A DNA stretch of 64,000 nt from Isoetes taiwanensis (taxonomy: Eukaryota > Streptophyta > Lycopodiopsida > Isoetales > Isoetaceae), in contig JAJEKV010000066.1 of NCBI GenBank assembly GCA_021234155.1, positions 3,165,457-3,229,456 of the forward strand, in the 5' to 3' direction. Of the stretch, positions 55,770-64,000 are shown one piece after another. Position 1 is the first letter of the stretch, and each line of letters begins with the position of its first letter. A program made the translations under genes and the position numbers. The notes below the pieces were generated by a model. It made no database searches, was not told the DNA's origin, and worked only from the letters and a program-made list of their open reading frames with translations.

Positions 55770-58070
55770 CTCTGTTCATCTCCATGCAAGATTAATTCGT
55801 TCTGCTGGAGGATATTTGACTGCTTCAATATAAAAAATAATATTACTATAAATATGGTCCTTAAACTATATGATTCTTATTTAATGATGACACATAATCC
55901 TATGAAAATACACAAACACACCAATGGTTGTATAAAAAGAAAATATGCAATTAGTGCACTATGATACTTGAGTAAATAAAATATGCAATTATGCCTAATG
56001 AGGCATTCAAAATTTAGCAAGGCCTGAGTTTATAGTAAAATAGGAAACAAAAGAATATTACAAGGGTCATTGTTATATGGAGAATGTGTAGTTGTGATCT
56101 TTGTTGAAGATACATATTTGATAGCAAAGATTCTATTAGCCAACTCTACAATGTAATAAAACATCTTATTGGGTATTGGACTAATCTCCATAATACTTCA
56201 CCAAGCCAAGTGCCTTTCACAATGTTTTAAAGGCAAATCTTTCTGGATTGTTTTAATGTCTTTGGAAATCTGTCTACTATAAGTCATAGATATAAATCTT
56301 CCTGTTTCTTAACTACACGTAGTTTTTTCTTCTTCGACACGTTTGTAGGGGTCAGCTTTGTGTAGTTTTGGAATATTATTTCGTAGCATCACAAACTATT
56401 ATACAATTTCAAGAATTGCAAATATACTTCTCAAAGTTCAAGTGTAACATGTAGGCATCTCATGTACCAATGTATTAATTGTAGGCATCTCATGAGATAC
56501 TGTATTAAATAATATCTTATGAAAATCCATATGTAATTTGAACATTTGCCCCCTTTTGTATCGAGATAATTATATCAAATTACTCTTTCTTATAGACATC
56601 TTCTTTACATTCAGAACCATCCATTACTATTACATGCAAAGTCAAATATTTGGCCCAAAAATAAGTCTCTTTAGTAACTCAGTCCACTAAATTTAAACGA
56701 GTCGGAAAAAAGAAATCTTCATGGCAAAATGAGAACATCTCTAAGAGAAAAGTTCTTATAGGTGCCCAAAATCTCTAAATTATGATATGTTCCTATATGA
56801 TGTTAACGCAATTTGTAGATATTCATTCTAACTAACATAACCGGATCCGGAACCTTGAACAATCCCACCAAAAATAAATCTAAGGAAAATTTATTCGTAC
56901 AATACACATTTCATTTTGCACAGACCTTAAATAACAAGGGACTTGTATACATATATAAAAAATTCCTTGGACTATAGCTTGTCTAGTTAAGGACTCATTG
57001 TCACAAAAATTAAGTCAAAACATGTAATAATAAGAGAGAAATAATTCTTGAACCTCATGCAGCATTTTTAAGCAAAGTAGGTTTTGGCGGCTTCAATTGA
57101 TATCAAATGATAGCGGCCAAACATGGAAACATGTAAATTGATATATTTTATAATGATATATTAATTAATTTGATATTTAGCAAGGTCTAGACACTTTTAT
57201 GCTAGAAAATTGAAGAATGTAGTTCTAGAGTGCTGTAAAAACTGCCAAATTCTTCAAAGTTTGAACAATTATACCAATATAAAGGTGAATCCAGTGGTCA
57301 TGAAATTCTCACAGGTCGTTAAGAATCAAGTGAAGACTCAAATAATGGTGGTACATTTTAAAATTAAAATTTCTCTTATGAGATATATCGGTTTAAGTGG
57401 GAGGGGGTATGGTGGACCATTTCAGGTCCATGGACCAGAAATGGTCCCCAGGACAACTCTAGTGTTAAAACAATGAATCCTCTTTGGGAGTCGAAATTGA
57501 AAGGTTCGAATGTATGTATGTGGCAGAACTAGGCCAGACTTCGGTCTAAGCCTAAGCTGATTACTTGATGAATTGATCAATCAAGTAAAGATTGTGGCAT
57601 CAAGAAATCATTGTTTGTGTTATTTTCAGTCAGTAAAGCATGTAAATAGAATGTATGGGCGCTCTATTGATACACAAGTTGATTCTTGTTCCATAGAAAT
57701 GGAATAGGTTATGCAACTACGTAGAGATCAACTTGTTATAAGGCTACTCATGGTTCTTCCCGAAAAGAACGTAAGAGATAGCATGTTCTTGTGCTTTACA
57801 ATTTGAAAAGGTACATGTTATTAATCCATAGCGTTAATTTAAGCTGGGCTTAAAGTTGAACGAGATGGACTGATAATGTGTCTAGGGCATTGGGGTTAAT
57901 ATATTATAAACCACCAATTCCACTATTTATTGTGTACAGATGTGCACGGTACTGTGTAATACTATGTGGACTTTTATCAAGCAATGGTCGTGTCCATAAT
58001 TGGATTGTGGAACAACTAACTTCAGAATTCATTATGGAAATTTAAATAGAAGCTTCCATTTCTTTTCCCC
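55770..58070. other. AT-rich interval, no gene
   Basis: No coding, RNA or repeat feature supported. The 88-codon frame at 57210-57476 lacks recognisable motifs. Confidence 0.5.
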
Positions 58071-58072
58071 AT

Positions 58073-58105
58073 GGGGGGGGGGGGGGGAGGAGGAGGAGGC
58101 AGAGG
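58073..58105 (+). repeat. G-run and (GGA)n simple repeat
   Basis: A run of about 15 G followed by AGGAGGAGGAGGCAGAGGG. It could fold as a G-quadruplex. It may also be an assembly-prone homopolymer. Confidence 0.7.
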
Positions 58106-58109
58106 GAGA

Positions 58110-60003
58110 ATGGTTATCAATCTGCACTTGGGGATGTGATACACACATTCGGAGATGTAATATGCACATCTAAGTAGTGCACTTATAGATTTGTTCTATA
58201 GTCATCCGGCAATTTGTCCTTTCCAAACAAGGTTTTGCCTTAATGGCTCAATTTCTCCGGCAGAGGAAAGGTTTTATGACATTGGTAATGAGCGCGTGTG
58301 AAAGATTGGAATTCCACCTAAGTGTGTCTTGGAGTTGCGAAAAATTCTTAATCTTCGACTACTTCATTCATGGAATCTCTGACTTATGGTCAAGGATGGA
58401 ATGGGTTAGAGCTCAATGGGAAGCTATTGGCATGGTCAAAAGCTGTTGTTGGCAATACCGCTTCAAGCGTTGGGACTTGGAATACGGATTGCTAATAAGA
58501 CTCATGTTAGGAGTGAGCTTGAAGGACTATTAGATTTGCCAAAGTCAAAAGGTAGCCTAAATAATCTCAAGCTAAGTGTAGCTCGGTGAGATTATGTGAT
58601 CATAGGTTGAGAACTTATAATTAGAAGTTCATGAGTCGAAGTGTTGGATATTATCTAGAAGATAATATACAGATGACCATAGCAATCTCTATAAGCATAG
58701 AGTTTCCTGAATTGTGTTTGAATTGTGATATAATCCTTATTTGAAGGATTGATAATGCACGTCGAGAAGATTGACTAAAGGGCATGGTGGCTATGTCTGG
58801 GACTGGTGCATTAGAGTCTTTTCTTGTGGAAAAGTGGTTATGTCCTGGTGGTTGATCCTTATGTTCGTGTGCAATGCATCGCAAAATCCCATACTAGGTA
58901 TGGGAAGTTATGGGTCAAGTTTTCCAAGTTGTTACTTGGAGTTGAGTGTGCAATGTGTCAGGCTATGAAACCCAATTTAATTACATGGAACCATTACGTA
59001 AGTGTGAGAGCATGAGTCACATTGCTCGAGACTGCTAGGCAGTGCACTTAGTTCTAGTAAGCTTTGACCAAGTACCCTAGGGTGGTACTAATGAAGTAGA
59101 TATTGTTAACCTAATGTGGTTAAAATATGCATACAACATGATGGGACCATTGAGATGGTCTATGTGAAGGATTGTGAGATCATGTATTGGATAAATGTGT
59201 GAACCATCTAGATGTACTCCGATCAACGCAGTCTTGAAAGATGTGTTGAGAGTAAAATTTATCCATGAGAAGTTAACCAAGTGGAAGGATTAGCTACGCT
59301 ACCCTGTTGCTTCGAATTAATCCATGTAAACAATCTAAAATGATCTAATATATTTAGATTGGCGTAGAATCCTATGATATGTACAATAGTACATTAGTGC
59401 CTCAAAAAGGATTCTACTTTGCATTGTTGCATGATGGGGAGGCAATTCTCACTTTCCCAGAAGTAGAGTTGCGTGAATCTTCAAGTTAGAGTCAAACTTT
59501 ATGCAAGTTGAGGTCATCTTGAGGAAGATGATTGTGTTAACCTGAGAAATGATAATTTCTTAGTTATATGAACAATTTTCTTAATAACATGGTTAAGAAA
59601 AGTGTCAATGTTCATTCCGCATTATGCTAATCCCTTTCGAGGGAAGGAGGCTGGGAATATTAGCATATGAGTTAGCTTTGTGGGAAAACTAGATCTAGTA
59701 CTGAGTGTTGTGAAAGCTAACTATACGAACTATACTATGTTGGATAAATGAGGCTATATTCCATGATATAGTGTTCGTGTTAAACTCCACTGTAACTCAA
59801 ACTGGTTTTGGATACTCCAATTTGTTCGAAAATTGTACAATAAGAATATTCTTGGAATATCAATGTCTCGTAGGGACATGAGAAATCCTAAGTAGCCATT
59901 AGAAGAATAAGTAATTGTACAATATGTTTTCTATCTTGAATCCTTAGTTAGACCTTGAAGACAAGGTTCTAAAAGGGGAGGGGGGGAGGGAGGGGGGATA
60001 AAG
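58110..60003 (+). pseudogene. Chromovirus-type gypsy remnant 1 (gag end to 3' purine tract)
   Basis: A zinc-knuckle half CESMSHIARDC is encoded at 59,007-59,039. FPEVELRESSS near 59,455 looks like the integrase-to-chromodomain connection. LEDKVL-type sequence and a long purine tract AGGGGAGGGGGGGAGGGAGG lead into TGTTACAGG at 60004, an LTR-like start. Protease, RT and most of integrase are missing, so there is a large internal deletion or extreme decay. Confidence 0.45.
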
Positions 60004-60594
60004 TGTTACAGGTAATTTGGGGGCATGATGCGCATGCTAGACCCTATGGGACGTCCATGGTTGTGGAGTAGCGTCGGTTTTACCACTGGATGGTCTGGGA
60101 TATGATTGACATAAGTGGATGATTTGTATTTACTGAGTGCGGATAGTGAATTTTAAGATGGCAATAGTTCGTTCGTATACTTAAGTGGCAATAAAATCAA
60201 GGTTAAGGAGTCCAAGAATGGACTTAAAACCTTTGTGTTTGTATGGGTTGATAAGACAACCATGATTGGCTTGGATCAATCTAAAGGTAAATATACCAAG
60301 AATGCAAAGTACAACTTGGGTTCTTGTTTTGGGGTTGTATCATTAGATGTATGTCAAACTGCCCCGGGTCATAATATCTTGCCTAATCAGGGATTTGGCG
60401 TATGCTTGGCTCTGGTTTTCCCAAGAATATCTGTTGGCAAGTAGTGCTTGATGCATTCTGGGCTAAGACAGATGATCTAAATTTGCTTCTTGTTGTTGAT
60501 GCAACTTTTGGATTGCAAGAAGGTCTAACAAGGTTGTGTTTGCAAATGTGGAGCTAATGTCTTATTCTAACTGGTAAGCATGGTGCTTCTTCGG

Positions 60595-60749
60595 CAGTTG
60601 CGCAATAGAGATATTCATGAATATCTAGTCTTGTGGTGAGGCCAGTCTCCTACGGATGCCACTTGGAAGACGGGACTTCTTTGTGCAACGTTTTCCTCAT
60701 TTGAAACTCTAGACCTTAAGGACAAGGTCCTAAGGGGAGGGGAGGAAGT
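60595..60749 (+). pseudogene. Chromodomain end of gypsy remnant 2 plus purine tract
   Basis: QLRNRDIHEYLVLW, a stop, then GQSPTDATWKT, and in another frame FVQRFPHLKL then DLKDKVLRGGE. The EYLV.W.G....ATW pattern is the chromodomain that ends integrase in plant chromoviruses and targets heterochromatin. AAGGGGAGGGGAGGAAG (60732-60748) is the purine tract before TGTTACGG. Confidence 0.7.
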
Positions 60750-61577
60750 TGTTACGGACCAAGGGCAAGTCGTGCTTGCGGGCCTTGGGACAGGGAGTCT
60801 GCGTTGGGAATGCCACGGGGTGGCCTGGGAACATACCAAGCAGTTATACCGCCTAGGGGCAGCGTGGGGTTTATTTTCTAATTGGCCAAAGTTTCGTATG
60901 CTAATGTGACTTTTTATTAAATTATGAAGTTTCTAGCAAAAAACCATCTAACCATTGAAAGGGGGCGTGACGTGGCGTTTTTCTATTGGCTGAGGCTAAT
61001 AAAAGGGAAAATTGAGTCTCTCTTGATCGTGGCCTGATATAACGGCCGGATCAGCCAAAAGGCATCGGATCCAAGCTAATCCTGGTCGGATTGAGCTGCA
61101 GAAAAGGCCCACGGCCCTTTTTCGAGCTAATTATGATCCTAATGGCCTTATAAAGTGATTTGGGAGTGCTTTTGGAGCGAGGAATTCTTTCCTTGGAGCG
61201 AGCAGTTGAAGCATTCTGTTCTTCCAAATAGCCTGATCGTCTACTGCTAATGGTTTTGACCCATTACGAATTGATTGGGAATCAATTCAGCTCGTTCTAA
61301 GCTACTTCAATATTTGGTGTTGGGTTAGAGGGACGCTCTGTTCTGTGAGTGTTCTTGCTTGCTCTTTTGAGCAATACTGCTGTGGCAGTATTCAGTTCTT
61401 GTGTTAGAACTGCTGAAGTTGTGCTTCAGGCTGATCCTGGAGATCAGTAAGCAATCGTGCGTGGGGAGCTCAGGGAGTTCACGGTTGTGGGGAATTCTGG
61501 AAATTCTAGGTAGCGCGGGGGGAATTCTGGAAATTCTAGGTAGCGCGGTTGTACCTACTTTTGTAGGCGTTTGACAC
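60750..61577 (+). repeat. Probable 3' LTR of chromovirus remnant 2
   Basis: Starts TGTTACGG, the usual chromovirus LTR start, right after the purine tract. The end near GGCGTTTGACACCA is a guess. AGGCTAATAAAAGGG near 61,000 may be the promoter. A 30-bp duplication (GGAATTCTGGAAATTCTAGG...) lies at 61491-61548. Confidence 0.55.
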
Positions 61578-61635
61578 CAGTCCCTTCCAACACGCATACA
61601 CACACAAATATGCAACCTACTACCTGCTACTCAAA

Positions 61636-61702
61636 TCCTAGAATGTTTAAGACACCAGCAGATCACCAAATCCTAGAATGTTTAAGACACCAGCAGATCA
61701 CC
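61636..61702. repeat. 39-bp tandem duplication
   Basis: AATCCTAGAATGTTTAAGAC then ACCAGCAGATCACC, two adjacent copies starting about 61,636 and 61,669. Confidence 0.7.
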
Positions 61703-61850
61703 GACACCACCTTACTCATGGCAATCCATAAATACCATGACCTTACCAAACAACGTAGATGACAGCCACCCAGCCACCCTCCACTGCACGTCACGCTCCC
61801 AATTCCACTCGCGAAACCTTGTTCTCCAACCCGTCCCCTGCATATAGAAA

Positions 61851-62945
61851 GCAACATCAACATCCAACAAACTACTCAATATACAAATGGTCCCCTTAAA
61901 TTTAAGCCCTCACAAATTTAAGTGTTTCACTTCCAAATACATCAACACAATGAACAGGATAACTTGGCAACCATATCAAAAAAATCGATGACCAATATGG
62001 GAATTCTCTGCTATCCTATTACTAAATTGATCCTATTACTAAATTGATCCTCAACTCCAACAGTCTTCAATTTAATTATAACATACATCACTTACAATTT
62101 CATCTTTCCAATTCAATGTTAGCAACAACTTTCAAATTTCCAAACACACTCAATTCTCTAGCTTTAGCACAAATCTAGCACCCATTCAGAAAGCAAGTAG
62201 TTGCCTCACAAATATCAAGCAGAACTCAAGCCTCAACTACTTTCTAATGCCTTTATGTTTGCCAACCATAACTTGACCAATGATACTATTTCTTTGATAC
62301 TATTTCAAGCATCCCATTGGTCTATATTTCTCTGCCATGCTATTGCTAAATTGATCCAGAACTCCAACAGTCTTCAATTTAGATACATAACATACATCCC
62401 TTACATGTTTCCAAGCAACATCAACATCCAACAAACTACTCAATATACAAATGGTCCCCTTAAATTTAAGCCCTCACAAATTTAAGTAAGTTTCAAGCTT
62501 TGACTACTTCCAAATACATCAACACAATGAACAGGATAACTCGACAACCATATCAAAAAAAATCCATGACCAATATGGGAATTCTCTGCTATCCTATTAC
62601 TAACTTGATCCTCAACTCCAACAGTCTACAATTTAATTATAACATACATCACTTACAATTTCATCTTTCCAAACTCAATTCTCTAGCTTTAGCACAAATC
62701 TAGCACCCATTCAGAAAGCAAGTAGCTGCCTCACAAATATCAAGCAGACCTCAAGCCTCAACTACTTTCTAATGCCTTTATGTTTGCCAACCATAACTTG
62801 ACCAAGGATACTATTTCTTTGATACTATTTCAAACATCCCATTGATCTATATTTCTCTGCCATGCTATTGCTAAATTGATCCAGAACTCCAACGGTCTTC
62901 AATTTAATTACATAACATACATCCCTTACATCTTTCCAATTCAAT
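61851..62945. repeat. 564-bp tandem duplication with internal half-repeats
   Basis: GCAACATCAACATCCAACAA at 61851 recurs at 62415. The 564-bp unit is repeated nearly completely to about 62,945. Within each unit AACTCCAACAGTCTTCAATT and CATAACATACATC blocks occur twice, about 300 bp apart, so the unit is itself an old duplication. GATCCTATTACTAAATT is tripled at 62,018-62,050 in copy one only. No coding potential is credible. Confidence 0.8.
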
Positions 62946-64000
62946 CTTACCAACAACTTTCTCTCTCTTTAGCATTCAATTTGCCAACACAGTCAATTCT
63001 CTAGCTTTAACACAAATCTACCACCTATTCAGAAATCAACCAGCTGCCACAAACCTTCAATCGCCAAAATGCCCCAAACCTTCAATCGCCACAACAAAGC
63101 TATGACAAAAGGCCGAACAAAACTCGAACACTAAAACCCGCACTCCCACTTAAAAGGCACAGGTCTTCCTTACCGTTCCCCTTCCACGGCCATGTCCTTC
63201 CATCGCGTGCCTAACATTTTAACACTCGCGCCTACTCCGACCACCATAACTAAAAGCTCGAGATCGCAATCTACAAACACAGGTCTGCTCATAAAGAATG
63301 CATAGCAAATACCACGAAGCTCTGATTCCTCGTTCCTTGTTCCCCTAATCTCCAACTTCGACTTGGACGATTGAGATGAAAAGCCCCAAATTCCCATCCA
63401 CTTTCAACGGCCAATAATTAAACCCCTCTTTCTCACACATTCCATGCACCCCCTGCCCAGAATCAACCGCCAAGATTTGCTCCTCCTTTTTCATCCAACG
63501 GTTCAGAACCATGCCTTATGTCCCCATCCATGGCCACACATCTGCAACAAATCCTACATACATCAATCCCCCATGACCTGTCATCATCTGGACCCTTGTC
63601 TTTTAAGCAGACGGTGGGGATTAAGGGTGAACCCATGGGCATACATGTATGGGGTGCTTAATGGGGGATGATGAAAACCCCCTCATCCTAATAACTATAT
63701 ACATATTAGGATAGGATACAAGTTTTTGTACTATCAATGGGTCTACCAACTATGGTTTACCAACATTTGGGAGTAAAATCTGAGATTCAGAAGATCAATA
63801 TCTAAAGTTAGATGCCAAGAATTAAGTTAGAAAAAGTCAAACAAAATCTTGTCCATTCAAGTCGAATTCAATGATCATAATCTACTAATTTATTTTCGTC
63901 ACATGATGAGGTATTCGTGTCTTTAATGCACACCTTGTTTGAGATTTTACCATGTCAATTAACATGTCGCACGAATGGCAATGCGCACCTAGTCCAAAGT
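62946..64000. other. Right edge, no gene recognised
   Basis: The composition becomes more C-rich on this strand around 63,100-63,600, but open frames are short and unrecognised. CTTTTAAGCAGACGGTGGGG at 63,599 precedes a G-rich stretch without a clear element end. Confidence 0.4.

Overview
The window looks like nuclear DNA of a land plant with a large, transposon-rich genome. Evidence: a decayed PLS/E-type pentatricopeptide repeat (PPR) gene, a receptor-kinase remnant of the plant At3g03770 type, B3 DNA-binding domain genes with plant-type GT-AG introns, plant Ty3/gypsy and Ty1/copia elements, a chromodomain gypsy remnant, a DUF659/hATC-type hAT transposon, Helitrons and non-LTR elements. A seed-free vascular plant (fern or lycophyte) is my guess from the style of the PPR and LINE proteins; this is inference. 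I see no clearly intact host gene.

Layout. 0.9-4.2 kb (minus): receptor-kinase pseudogene, then a PPR pseudogene broken by a 13-nt deletion and a second frameshift. 4.5 kb: a 137-bp inverted repeat. 6.74-23.77 kb: one Ty3/gypsy element with two LTRs and a CACAA target duplication. It carries degraded gag, protease, RT, RNase H and integrase, followed by about 4 kb of extra open reading frames on both strands. A 5.9-kb hAT transposon (10.22-16.16 kb) is nested in it, with an 8-bp duplication GTGATATG.

23.9-36 kb: Helitron territory. A 2.47-kb Helitron at 25,038-27,507 begins with TC after an A and ends with a hairpin plus CTTG before a T. Its empty site can be read in a neighbouring repeat copy, and it carries coding-like cargo. 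Two further 3' ends of another Helitron family (hairpin plus CTAG, minus strand) lie at 23.91 and 35.98 kb. Between them are an L1-type reverse-transcriptase remnant (32.3-33.9 kb) and a second LINE family with a (TATTC)n tail (34.2-35.3 kb), with truncated copies at 30.9 and 51.6 kb.

40.4 kb holds a GC-rich unknown ORF. 41.3-45.2 kb is a Ty1/copia remnant on the minus strand. 47.7-48.5 kb (plus) and 54.9-55.8 kb (minus) are two diverged B3-domain pseudogenes with conserved exon boundaries. Between them, at 52.8-53.9 kb, is a broken gene for an unrecognised, probably secreted protein. 59.0-61.6 kb has chromovirus 3' ends, and 61.6-62.9 kb is a hierarchical tandem repeat. The remaining intervals are AT-rich and show no gene I can support.

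The biology here is mostly that of mobile elements nesting, capturing and duplicating sequence, with host genes decaying around them. The best candidates for something new are the extra ORF module of the gypsy element, especially its antisense ORF, the cargo-carrying Helitron, and the pentamer-tailed LINE family.
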